Below are positions 11,612 through 23,754 of a stretch of 64,000 nt of DNA, one piece after another (within the stretch, counting starts at the first letter, position 1; each line of letters begins with the position of its first letter). The translations under genes were made by a program, and so were the position numbers. The DNA is taken from NCBI RefSeq assembly GCF_958295425.1, contig NC_081146.1, positions 12,632,985-12,696,984 of the forward strand, written 5' to 3'. The notes under the pieces were generated by a model. It saw only the letters and a list, made by a program, of their open reading frames with translations. It did no database searches and was not told where the DNA came from. The stretch comes from Solea solea (Eukaryota; Chordata; Actinopteri; Pleuronectiformes; Soleidae).

Positions 11612-14600
11612 TTAACTGAGGTTACTCTTGACTCCCAGACACAGTGCGAGCTCATTTCTCTGGATCTTTCCGTCCTTGTTGACGTCACAGTGATGCAGCA
11701 GAACGGCTCGCAGCTTATCCAGCTCAGAACCGGTGATACTGGGCTGGAGAAGAGAGAGAGGAGGGAGGAGAAGCCGTAATACAGCACTGTCAATGTGGTG
11801 TTTATAAGCACAACAAATGTTATTTTAGCCTTTGATGAAGTCATTTCCTGCTAATTTCATGCAAATGGTGGAACCCTCCCATCATTAGTGTGATGTCAGA
11901 GTTAGTTTTTTTTGCAGTGGATGGAGTTTCTTTGTGCACAATTTGCCTCCTTCCAGCTCAGATAAAGGGCTTTGACACCACTGTATTCTTTTATATTATT
12001 ATTTAGTCAGTAAAATAAGCATACAGCCCACTGTGTTGATGTTTTACTTTTTATTTTACAAATGACTCTGCCAGCTCTGTAATTTATAACAGTTAGTGGC
12101 CAGTCTGTTCCCACGACTTCTCATTCTGCAGCAGAAATGTAGTTTCTAACAGCCACATACATGTGGCCGATCCGTGGGTTAAAACTTGTGCAACCAGCAC
12201 CAGCCGGTTACACAATACCAATACAAGGTGTTTGATGTTTTCTTTTACACATTCTCCACGATTTGTGTATATCTAATTTCATATTGTGGTTAAGAAACAC
12301 AGCGATCATATGACCTTTAATATAGCCAACATGAATTTAATCTTCAGTTATCTGATATACAATTTGTAAGTATTTGGCAACAAATAGACATCCATCAAAC
12401 CAAAATCACCAACCCTTTGAGGGGTGGATTCTTTTAGCTGTGGGAGTTAATATCATACATCAGAATAGTAAAATAGTAGAAGTAAAATCAACTTTATACC
12501 ACTAAGAGTGATATTTTGTGCATGAATCATCTAATAGGTAAACAGCACTCTGGTATCTGACCACAACAAAGCATGAAGGACAACAGGAAACACTTACTCT
12601 GACTAGCTCCATCATGTCTTTGACAAAGCCGTCCACTTCAGGGCCCTCCAGTGCTCCTGTCTTACTCTGAACAACAATAAATGTATTAAATTATTAAAAC
12701 ATTATTTAATCATGCATCAGTTTTCTTCTGCTGGACTTAATGTGGTTATGTTTCACATCCTACGTGCTGCTTCTACGCATCTTTATTTGATGTAGTTGGT
12801 TCATACGAGAATAATAACTCTCCTGCTGTTATGTATCACAAATGTAGATGAACTAGAGCAAAAAGCTTGTATCACGTGCGCATTTAGACACATCTCGTCA
12901 TGGATAGGAATTCACAGAGCAAGGGAAGCTGATCAGAGAGTCCACTTAGGAATCACTTCCTTCCATCTGACACTAAACCCAGCAAGTGACTGGAAAATGT
13001 AATGGGTGTTTAGAGTTATTATGTTACATTAGAGCTAATGGAGCAAATTGGATTCATGGTCCACGTTCTAATACATGCAAATTTGAAAGTGCTTATTCAT
13101 TGGGAATGGAACGATGTCGTCCCCGGGTTATAAATACAACAGATTAGGTCGTGGGGTAAAAAACAAATTGAATAATCTGTTAAAGCAGTGCACTGTGTCA
13201 CTGTCTGAGTCAACACAGATGGTAATGCGTGAAACACAACAACACAGTGCAGTAGGAACAGCAACAGGTTGATCATATTTCAGAGATGATTCCTGAAACC
13301 ACATTCTCAAGTTTATTTTCTTAGACCTGTTGAAATATTTATCCTAGTGCATTAGAGTATACTTACAACGTCATAATGGTTAAAGATCTTCTCGAAATCT
13401 CTCTTTCTCTCCTCTTTACTGCCGGCCTGTGATGAATTGCAAACAGAAAATGAACCGAGAGATAGCGTGACATCTCATTGTCCTGTTGCAGCGCTGTTTC
13501 ATATTCTAACGCACTGGTTAAAGAATGACAGGAACAGCAAACTTACATCCAACTGGAACTGGAGCAGGAAATTCTCTTCTAAAGCCAAGATCCTTAGCGA
13601 GGAAAAAATATGTAGTTAATGAGTCATACTGTCATGAAAACAGAAAAGTATTCATTATTGTAGAATTATTATACAGTAAAACACTTAAAATAAATGTGGC
13701 AGTGATTGTTCAGATATGTTCTCAAATCTGACCACAGGTTGGTACATGTGTGCCACAAAGTTGTTGATACATGCTGTAGAATAAAGTAGAGCTGCAGAGT
13801 TAATGCTTTCTAATCCAATCAGGGTTTTCTGCCCACACTGTGCTCTCAAACCGAAAAGTGCATTATATACGTACTACTATGATTTATAGAGCATGTTTAC
13901 ATAATGCGAGATCAGTCTTTTGCCCAAGCACTCATGCAATGCAGTACCAGGGATTGACCCACTGACCCTCTGGTTAGTGGACAACCCACTTAACACCCTG
14001 AGACACAGCCAGTCCCTTATGGCTGCCTCTTTATGGCCAAATATCTGACAACTGCAACATTTAAATTGCAAAATACATAACTAATAAATTACACATAGTA
14101 AAATTTTAACATTGTAGAAGAAGAGCTTGTTAAAAATACCTGGCCAGGTCATTTAAATCCAAACGTCCATCCTTGTTTTTGTCAAAGATTTTCATCTGCA
14201 AGAATGTATGGAGAAGTATTAAAATAACAAGTCACTGTCAATCTCTGCTCATTGTTGTCCCGTTGCTGGTTATTTCCTCCCACCACCTGTGACCCTAGAG
14301 CCAAATCTTTGAAAGAAATCTTTAAAATATTTAGAGGTAACTGAGGAAAGCAGTGCATTACTGCGTGTGTTCTGTGTCGGTCTTTTGACGGCTGCATCAC
14401 AAATGAATAAATGTCTTTGTTTTTAAAAATGTTTACGGGGCCATTTAAATCATACTTCATTTTTTTCATTCAGTGACTGCAGTTTTACAAGGAAACGTGT
14501 GTGCATGTGTGGTATGTGCGAGTACCATTGCGTCAGTGTACTTCTCCAGCTTCTCGGATGACACTTCCTTGCGGTGCTGCTGGAACAGGTCTCTCAGGAA

Positions 14601-17600
14601 AGCCTAGGGAACAACAATGTACCCTTTAATCAAACTGTAGAACAGTCACATCCAGTGATAATATGTGGTGACAAAGATCTGGCTGCAAAACAAAGATACA
14701 TGTATCTCCTGATTAAACACTACCATGATACTTTGTTATGATTCTATAGGTTTCATTTTCTTTATGTTTTAACCGTTTAACACCTAAGCCTTAAAAATGG
14801 CCATCTGGCATTTTTTTTGTACCCATAAAAGGTCCAGAAAATGTCCTTTGAGTAAGTGCTTTTGCCCATTTCTCCAGAGCAGTTTCAACACATGGCAGTT
14901 ACTCACAATCTACTGCATGTTAAAGGAGCGTATTAACAGTTTAAAGTCAAGAAAAACTTAAAATTTGATATTTGATTAAATTCTATGCTCTCTGCTCCGT
15001 TTTCCCCCCCGCTCTGAGTGTGTGTCAGTGAAATGACTAGTAATAAGCACATGGTTGCAAGTTCTTAACTTTCAGAAACCGTTGGAATGTTTCCGGTAGC
15101 ACAAACCGCTCGGTGTTAAAGGGTTAACACGAAACACTGGTGAAAGGTTGCAGTCCTCTGTTCAAACAAATTAAAAAATGTGACACTGGCAGGGGAGAAG
15201 ATGTGTGTAACTGGTTCTGAGGTGTGAAGTGGTGTGTCTGGTTTGTTCATTTTGACAAGCTCACCTTGAGCTCCTGAGCTGATATGTAGCCACTGCAGTC
15301 AACATCGTATTTCCTCCATATCTGCAGTGGCATAGAGAGGCCAAATTAGTACATTCAAGATTCAAGATTCAAGATTCAAGTTTTTATTTGTCACATGTGG
15401 ATGTACAAGTACACCCCCAGTGAAATGACTTTTCAACAAGCCCCACTGTGCAACTGTGCAGCAATAAAATAAAACAAAAATGAAAATAAATTTAAATTAA
15501 AAAAAAAAAAGTTTTGCAAAATAAGTAGCAATATTATATTATTTACATAAGTTATAAGGACACAAGAAACATATTGCACATGTACATAGCAGCAGTATGA
15601 ATTTAAATATGTGTTTGAGTGGTTGAGTGTGTGTGTGTGGTGTGGGGGGTGGGGGGTGTGAATGGGTTGAATGTGTATGTGTGTGTGTGTGTGTGTGTGT
15701 GGAGGGCTGAGTATTCATGTGGGTGGTTGAAAGTTCAGCATCCTGAATCCACGGTAACCCATGGTTACGGAGGAACATAGTTAATGAGAAATATTATGAA
15801 AGCACAACATGCAAAAAAATATATACAATTACAAACTAAACCCAACAATTTACGAGAATTACAACTGTATTCAATACAGCTGTAAATTTGTAAAATGTTG
15901 GGTAATTCCTGGCACCTCATGTGTGTAAAAAGTCCTGATCAACAATAAAACTGTGCGTTACAACACGAGAGGATAAGGATTAGGCAGCCGTTTCTATAGC
16001 AACATTGCAGATAAGACATATCAATGATGGAGTGTGATCTGAACGGCCCAAAATTCTTCTAATGACCACTGACACTGACCACACCTTTCACACAATGACG
16101 TGCAGTGTCGGACAGCAATGTGTTTCCCAGTAATATATCACTGTAATATTATTACTCTACCCACTGATGAGAAGTGTTATTGCATCACTGCATTACGAGT
16201 ACAATTTGTTTTTGTCCTTTCGAAAACTGTCTTATGATAATGTGTCTGCACAGCAGGTGACGGCAGGACACATCAGAGGTTTAAGAAAACTGTTAAAAGT
16301 ATGAAAAGACAGATTTCTGCATCACAAGGCTGCCATGTTTGCAGTTCTGCAGTTTGTCTGAATGACACTCATTTTAATGTCAGGTGTAAATAGAGTTAAT
16401 GTACTTTTTTTTTTTTTTTTTTTTTAAACGTTCATTAACATTATTATATGAACCCAGCCACTGGGGGGCGCACATCCAATATACTCCGAGTGCCAGTCCC
16501 GAGCTCGGATAAATGGGGATGGTTGCATCAGGACAGGTTTCTGGTATAAAAGGAAATATGTGGATCTCTGAAAACAATACTTGATGGACATTTTGCTACT
16601 GTTGGCCAAAGACAGAGGAAGAGGAGAGGGAGAAGAAGGGAAGGGTAGATTATGGAGGTGAGACTGGGGACATTAAATGTAAGAACTATGACTTTTAAAG
16701 GTAGAGACCTGGCTGATATGGTGGACAGAAATAAGGTAGATATTATTGTCCAGTCCAGGTGAAAAGGAAGCAAGGCCAGAAGCATCAGTGGTGGATTCAA
16801 AGTGTTCTACAATGGTTTAGAAAAAAGCGATATCTTCAAGGCAATCTTGAAGGAAGGAAGTCTTTTTTGTGAAGAGTGTTCCGGGGGTGATTAGAAAGTC
16901 AGACAGAATCACGAGTGTGCAGCTGGAAATTAAAGGTGTGATGTTGAATGTTGTTGTTAAGGGGGACATGAGGACATTTAGTGTAACAGAGGAGGACGTC
17001 AAGGACAGGACAAGATGGGGGCAGATGATCTGCTGTGGCTGACCCCTAAAGAGAGAAGCTGAAAAAAAGAAGAAGAATTAACATATTGTATGAAGTTATG
17101 TGATCTTACCTTCATGAATTCAACGCTGCTGTCCAGAGGAGCCTCTCTGCGGAAAATTAACAGGAAGTTCTCGTCTTCAGGGAGGATCATATTGGCCAAC
17201 TGGCAAATGGGAAGGAGAGCAGAGGTCAGACTAATTGTTAAATGAAGGTGTTCTACATTTCAGGAAAGCAATTTTATAGAAAATGTAAAAAAAAAAGAAA
17301 AAAAAAAAAGAAAACTGGACTCCAGATAATATCATCATGCCAACAAGTCTTTCCTTGATAGTTGCCAAGGAACCTTGTTGGTCTAAACCCTGGAGAGCTT
17401 CCTTGACTCACATCATAAAAGGTTTCTAACAACTAATTAAAGGTCCTGTGTGTACAAATGAGTGCTGTCTAATGGTGAGAGTGCAGACTGCAACAAACTG
17501 TGGACTCCTCCGCTCACCACTTCCCCACTTATTACTTTGGTGTTTCCTCCTCCTCTTCTTCTTTGTTGGTTTAGTCATTGGGTCGATGTGGGCGGAGCCA

Positions 17601-20600
17601 TTCTTCATTCTCGTAGTGAGCGTCCACTTTAAAATGCAAACGGCACACTCTGACTGGTTTGCTCCTCACTCCTCGTACTGACCTAGAAACCTCAACCTAA
17701 ATCTGAATGAAAACCCAAACTTATCCACTTAGTTGTTGGAAACAAAAGAAGCCCACAACTGCCCTCGAAATGGTTGGAGGCCAATTGTCCAATAACTTGC
17801 TTCTCAATATGGACAATTGGTGCAATATCTCACACAGTTTGTATACTGATGAATATCATTTATGAATAACATAAATAAATGTATGTATTTAATTTCTTAT
17901 GTCATCTAAGAAAAATAAAAGTGTTTCCAATACTGTCTATCTGAATGGCTCGAAGCTGGTCTTAGCTCTCCCCGGTTTATTATGTTTCCCTCGTCTTGCT
18001 TGTCCTCCTCTAAAAACATCCGCCATCCATTAGAAGATTAAACTTGCCAATCAGCATAGAGCCACGACTGTAGAATAGCGCAGAGGGAAAACACGCAGTG
18101 CACCACTGTTGGTGCACTGCGTGTTCAGAGGAGTCAGATGTTCAGACATAAAACACTTACCAATACACTCAGTAAGTAAGCAATCAGAAAAAGCAACGCA
18201 ATTAAATAGCTTTTGTGTCACGGCAAACGTGTAAAATCCAAAGATATTTACCCAACAGGCAGACACGGAGCAAAGAACACTACAGGACCGATATAGCGAT
18301 GTCTTGTATAAAAGTAAACCTGACACTGTGTCTCATACACGAGATCTGATCCTGTGATTCAGCTCAGACACAGGATACTGTGGCTTTCACTCACTCACTC
18401 ACTTCCTTTTTTTGTGCTGCGAGGTATTAAAACCTGTTGTCAGCGTGAACATATTTTGCACATTTGCACATGAAGAAATTCAACTGAATCAATGCCAGTG
18501 GTGATGTACTGTATGCCTTATTTTATAATCCTATAAGACCATGTGTACTGGACTGCATGGGACTGGCTATTTGTGAATATGTTGGCCTGAGTTTCTGCTA
18601 TCAGGGGGAGGGAAGTGGGATGATGTGTGTTTGGTGCACGGAAAGCTTTGATCCAGACTGCCTCTGCATTAGCCTCAATAAACCACTAATGTCAATAGGC
18701 CACTTACACTGTAGTGCATTTATGCATTGATTTTTTTTTTTTTTCTCAGCTTCATTAGCAAAAGCCAAAGCTTTAGGGGCTGTGGGTGCAAAGCATTAAG
18801 GGATTGGTCTAATTTTCAGGATTGCCAGGAACTGCAGCAACACTTCTGACACTTTGTCACGAAGGTTTCATTTAATAAACGAGTTGAGCGTCAAGAATAA
18901 TGTGCTTCACATTTTCCCACTTGAAAAGACAAACAAACAATAGGACTTTTTTAACTGTAGCATTCAGTCAAGATGTTAATTTACACCTGACGAACGGTTT
19001 GAATGATCTTTCCTTGACTGTTGCTTCATGACGTGCTTGCAGATGAATTAAAGGTACAGTAACTCACGTCCACTCGCTAGAACAACGTATAGAAGTAAAT
19101 ACCTCCTCAATCTGTAGTTTCCCATCAGCAGTGACGTCGTAGGCTGACATAAACCTCTTCTTCAGTGTCTGAACTTGCTCGTCAGTCACTTTCTCCTGTT
19201 TGAACACAACAAAATTAAAACACAACATTAACATTTTCGCCATAGCCACCAAATTCAAACACAGTGAAATAATCTGTAATCTGTTTAATTATTCAGTGGC
19301 TGATGAAGCACAAAATATTCATTGAGTTACAAAAGCTGCCATGACACATGCAGATGCATGCTTATCTGAGCTAAGAATCACATTTTCTGTTCCTGTGTAG
19401 ATGTTTTTTTTTTTCTTTCCTTAACTCCGAGCTAACAAAATGCTTGAAGCAGCTGGAAGCAGCTGGAAGCAAGAACAACCTGTAATGTTTTTAATTTTAA
19501 AATATATTTAGCAGCCAATCTTCCAGTGTCTCTTAACACACTCCTTGGTGACCGTACTGTAACTATAGAAACCTGGAGATCTATGGTGCCCGCATGAAAC
19601 GATGAATCATCATTTCATTCACTGCAGAGCTCACAGTCCACAGACTACAAGGAGCCAGGTCCACACACACACAAGTGTTTGGCGTAAGCAGCCTCCTGTT
19701 GCTAAGAAGATACAGTATGTTAATAGGACTTGATGCACACAACAGAACGGAGATGGACGCTGTATTGCTCAAATTTGATTCCTTCAGTCAAACATCTGCA
19801 GCTATGGACAAAGAGATTCCAATTCAATTCAGGGAGAATGGAAAGGTTACATCTGCTGCAGTGAGTGACGTGTATAACCATACATGTACATACCAGTATA
19901 TATATATAGATTTATGACTGTATACCTTACAGCCACTCAATAATTGAATGATATTATGGATTTACAGTTCAAAAAGCGTTTATAAAGGCTCCACCGTGTA
20001 CAGATATTATTCTGAGTTAAGGAAAAATCGAACTATGGTGTGATTAAATGTAAGTGCCAGCCGTCTTTGTCCTGACATTGATGGCTGACTGATCATAAAA
20101 GGAGGTAGCGATGGTAAGGATAGGCTGGCAAAATTAATATTCCCTGAGGAAATGAAGAACTTTGTCAAATACTGATAAGTTACAGTGATAACTGACTGGG
20201 GGTTAAAGTGACCTCAGTATACTGTATATGAACCAGAAATCACATCGTTTCCTGAAGCTCAGGTTCAGTAAACTCAGAGTTAAAACTACACCCACTCTCT
20301 GAAACAGAGTCGTGGTAAGGGAGTGGGGTTTTTTTTGTACCTTGAGAGTAATCTCCCTAACAGCCCTATACTCATCCTGCAGACATTAAGGAAAGAGCAA
20401 ACATTAGAGACAGTGACATGTGGTCGGTGATCTGTTTGTTTTAGCCCAGTCCTATTAGTATCCAAGGAAGTCGAGTCTTTCTCACGCACACAAACAATGT
20501 GGGTTCAGCATAACAGCTTATAAGCACACTTCACACAAAAACACACATTTCCCCCTCAGGTCAAATCAAATGCTTTTCCTTTGACAGGGACCAGAGCTCT

Positions 20601-21896
20601 TACTCCATGTTGTACAGTATGTAACCTCCTTACAGTCTCCCCACCCATCCAGATAACTTCATAGAGGCTCAGCTGCCCACGGGGCAGAGACCAAAAATTG
20701 CTGTAAACTCTGTGTCCGCAGCCAATTGAATTGTCCTAAAGCTGATTTCATTTGACTACTTTATCCTCCTCGTAAGGGCTTTGCAGGGAGCTGCAGCCAA
20801 TCCCAGCTGACATGGGGAGCGAAAGACAGGGTCACACCCTAGACAGGTTGCCAGTCCGTCACAGGGACAACACACGAACAGACAACCAACGAACCTAATT
20901 TCAAACGGCATGTCTTTAGACTGTGAGAGGAAATAGGAGAACCGTGTCACCTCCAAAAGATGATTTAAGCTTTGAATTATGACAAATGATTTGATAAATG
21001 TGATAAAGTCCAAAAAAACTTTCCAGGGTGTGACCCCGCCTATCGCCCTATGTCAGCTGAGACTGGCACAGCACCCCACGTGGTAGAAAATGGATGGATG
21101 GATGTTTTCCATAAACCAATCAGACACGCTTACCTGTACCTGTAGAACAAAAAATGGAGTCAGTCATAATCATGACATTTGATATTGCAAGTTGAATACC
21201 ACTCTGACTGACTGACTGAGCAGATTGTAATTTAACTCTTCATCCTGGAAAACTCAGACAGTGGACTTTAACAAAGTTTGGATGCATCCGACTGAATCTA
21301 AGCTGCTCACACCGATGTTCCATTTCCATCGTCTGCGACTTGTGTCAGAGGGTAAGAACTTATAAACTTATAAAGTCAAATAAAGATGTCATTAAATAAT
21401 GTTGGGATGCGGTTAGTTTTCATGATTACTTGGGCTGAGAAATCATCCAGACAAAGCGCACTTACCTGTGGACGCAGTTTTTTCATCATGTGACGGAAAA
21501 ACTCATCAAGCTCTTTGCCCTCAATGTAGCCATTATCTGTACAAAAGAACAAGTGGTGCCGTCATTAGGTTATAAATCAAATGAAACAAGCTGTTTTTTT
21601 TTTACTGATACTCAAGTGACAAAGAGAATCAATTCCTGTTTCAGTCTTACATACAATTAACTGTCCCAAGACACACACAAAAAATGTGTTAAGTTAAATA
21701 CTTAACTATGTTTAATATGGTACCAGCTTTGCAACTCAAATGTCAACACAATAACAATCTTTTCCCCTTAACCCTTCACAACAGTGGCTGAACATTATAA
21801 ACGTGCGAGAGATAATTAACTCTTACCATCTGCATCAAAGTGTTGCCAGATATCCAGGAAACCAGCTGCATCCAGGTTATCAAACGCACTGTCCAT
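11612..21896 (-). CDS. scgn: secretagogin, EF-hand calcium sensor (complete, 11 coding exons)
   Basis: Coding exons in transcript order: 21827-21896, 21466-21536, 19103-19195, 17110-17199, 15265-15321, 14526-14603, about 14140-14195, 13547-13592, 13367-13426, 12598-12666, 11612-11743. All have GT-AG borders. Together they give 822 bases in one frame, 273 residues plus stop; the human protein is 276. The start AAAAATGG gives [13 protein letters not shown]. Family stretches include [30 protein letters not shown] and [19 protein letters not shown]. Six EF-hand loops are visible: [60 protein letters not shown] and [12 protein letters not shown]. The protein is a cytosolic hexa-EF-hand calcium sensor of neuroendocrine and neuronal cells that interacts with secretion machinery (family knowledge). 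Carmil1 lies just upstream on the same strand, as in mammals. The first loop has a canonical ligand pattern here. Confidence 0.96.
13880..14015 (+). repeat. decayed dispersed repeat in scgn intron
   Basis: 'gatttatagagcatgtttac', 'ttttgcccaagcactcatgc', 'ccagggattgacccactgac' and 'ctctggttagtggacaaccc' parallel the repeat at 4853-5035 with many changes. Confidence 0.5.
14773..15123. mobile_element. TTAA-flanked MITE, piggyBac-like ends
   Basis: A TTAA at 14769-14772 and another at 15124-15127 flank an element. Its ends are CCGTTTAACACC on the left and, reversed, CCCTTTAACACC on the right, so the terminal repeats of at least 12 bp differ at one position. TTAA target sites with CC-starting termini are typical of piggyBac-type elements. 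At 351 bp with no open frame it is non-autonomous. It lies in an scgn intron. Confidence 0.65.
15353..15790 (-). repeat. LINE 3' end with (TTGAATC)n tail
   Basis: The minus strand ends in 'gtgacaaataaaaacttgaa' followed by about four TTGAATC units. This is the style of L2/CR1-type LINE tails. Upstream is a 3'-UTR-like region with a GT/CA microsatellite (15626-15700). No coding part is left. Confidence 0.55.
15626..15700. repeat. (GT)n-rich microsatellite
   Basis: Two GT runs are separated by a G-rich segment. The antisense frame gives a TH-repeat open frame that is not a gene. Confidence 0.9.
16440..17080 (+). mobile_element. internally deleted RTE-type LINE
   Basis: The 5' part reads 'gtgccagtcccgagctcgga', 'taaatggggatggttgcatc', then an endonuclease start: [45 protein letters not shown], with a stop after IVQSR. 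Further on, [19 protein letters not shown] passes directly into [20 protein letters not shown] and GQMICCG, which resembles the C-terminal end of RTE polyproteins, followed by an AAGAAGAAG tail. The rest of the endonuclease, the reverse transcriptase and most of the ORF are therefore missing, while both ends remain. The junction is near 16952-16956. The element lies in the scgn intron between exons 4 and 5, in antisense orientation. Confidence 0.75.
20341..20376 (-). other. possible 36-nt cassette exon of scgn (unproven)
   Basis: Between scgn exons 2 and 3 the minus strand has a pyrimidine-rich tract ending CTGCAG, then 36 open bases ([12 protein letters not shown]), then AAG and a GTACAA donor-like site. 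Both flanking introns are phase 0, so inclusion would insert 12 residues without a frame change. The remembered human protein has no counterpart, and the canonical exons already join at the expected spacing. It may be chance. Confidence 0.2.
20760..20950 (-). repeat. SINE 3' part, minus orientation
   Basis: The minus strand reads 'gtctaaagacatgccgtttg', 'gtccctgtgacggactggca', 'acctgtctagggtgtgaccc' and 'catgtcagctgggattggct', matching the family at 6432 and 7190. It lies in scgn intron 2. Confidence 0.7.
21021..21104 (+). repeat. SINE 3' tail, plus orientation
   Basis: 'ttccagggtgtgaccccgcc', 'tatcgccctatgtcagctga' and 'ggtagaaaatggatggatgg' mark a second, shorter copy about 70 bp from the inverted copy at 20760-20950. 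Confidence 0.7.
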
Positions 21897-22061
21897 TTTT
21901 TGTTTTTTTTGTTTTAATGAATTAAACTGCCTTCAGCTTTTAAACAGAAAAAAACAATAAAGGCTGAGGTGACACACTGTACTGTGCTGTTGCTCTGTTC
22001 AGTAGCAGGCTTGGCTGACATATGCTCTTTCTGACTGGTAAAACCACACCTTCTCTGTGAA

Positions 22062-22100
22062 TGAGAGAGAGAGAGAGAGAGTGAGAGAGAGTGAGAGAGG
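22062..22100. repeat. (GA)n microsatellite upstream of scgn
   Basis: A purine run about 170 bp upstream of the scgn start codon, with GTGAGAGA interruptions. Confidence 0.9.
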
Positions 22101-23730
22101 GGAAGAGAGCACATGAGTGAAGCATGGTATTAGCCATCTGGTGGCTGTATTGTTACACTGCAGCACAGTTCTGCAACTTCACCGAGGTTCCAAGAAAGAG
22201 AGAAATGCAGAGATTACAAGTCCTGTAAAACTACTTTAATCAGCATTATTTACATGACGAAATGTCAAAACACCGGCAGAAACAGAAAATGAGTAAATGC
22301 CATTATTTGCCAGACGTTTTCCTCCTCCCAGCTCAGGAAATAGTTTTTTTTTCGGAATCCTCCTTGAAAGTAACACTGAACGGACATGTAATAACAAATT
22401 AATACACACACACGTAATGCAATTCTACATGAACACAATGTACAAGCAACAAAAAAACGGTTTCAAGACGATCACCGACAACTTTTTTTTTTTTATTCCA
22501 AATAAGTTACAAACAAACCCCAAGTATAGTAGTGTACTTAGTATGAAAACAATATACTGTCGGCATGTGACCATACCACAGTGTCCACAGTGTATGTACA
22601 CATGCATACGCCTGCATGTATGAAAGCAACATACAGTGTTTATACATACAGTACGACTCACAGCCACATCATGCCAACACGCACGCACGCACGCACACGC
22701 GCGCAAAACCCAAACTCAAAGCTACTGGTTATTTTCACGTTCTCCTCACAATTGAAAGTGATGTTTTCTTTCTTTTCTTTTTTATTTCATTACACAATAA
22801 ATCATTGTCAGTCTTTGCACACAAGCCAGAACTATCATTGCATCAGGAAAATGCCTTCTTTTTTTTGTTTTGCTATAAACATACTGCAAAGTCATATTCT
22901 GTTTTCCTTTACCCCAGTTTCCTGGTACATGTTCCACACACACACACACGATTTCTGAAAATGGCACCGAGACTGAGAATCAGAGCAGTCATTGACATCA
23001 AGAACAGATTTACTTTACACAGCGGGAACTGTTCTTGTTGTTGTTGTTGTTAACCAAGACATAAAGACATGATGATAAAGGCGCTAAAACCTCACCACAA
23101 ACCTACAACAAGGAAAAGACCCGGGATCATGAGAACACCGTTTTAATAGTGAAACCGGTCTGCTTCACTGTTTGGCTACAGTCCATCCATCATCCATCCT
23201 CGCTACAGCCGGACACAAAACAACCGAAACCATCAAAGGCATGAGAAGTAGAACAGTGGACGAAATCAATACACTTTAAATGAAAACAACCTAATTTTTG
23301 AGACATGTGTGTGATGTACTGTATAATTAACGCTTGACAGAACCAGTCTGCTGACTGACAATGGTTACAGACAGTGTAGCGGTGTCAAAGCAGCATTTCT
23401 TGCTTTTATAAGAGCGACACGATGAATCATCCTGAGACCAGTGCTGTTGTTACAGAATGTGATCATGATGCTGCGGGTTTGTATTGCACAGTTTGGCATG
23501 AAAAGTCCTGAAAGAAAAGGATTGCAGGAAGGAGGAAGAATTATGTTTGTAGGCTGGAGTTGACTCAGTGTTTTGTTTGCTTTTAGACAAATAACTAACC
23601 GGAGTAGCCACAGAAGAGAAAAGCACACAACTGTGTCTCCTTGTGATAAAGTTGAAGCAGATTCTCTTTACTATTCCTTTTACAGACTCTGTTATTTGCG
23701 TTCATTGGACCCTCGGCATGTCGTAAATGT

Positions 23731-23754
23731 CACACACACACACACACACACACA
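23731..23754. repeat. (CA)n microsatellite
   Basis: A clean CA run of about 12 units. Confidence 0.9.

Noticed and set aside
22581..23053. Plus-strand open frames of 125 and 145 codons downstream of carmil1
   Set aside because: They run through CA/CGCA repeats and AT-rich 3'-flank sequence. The composition is low-complexity and no homology was recognised.
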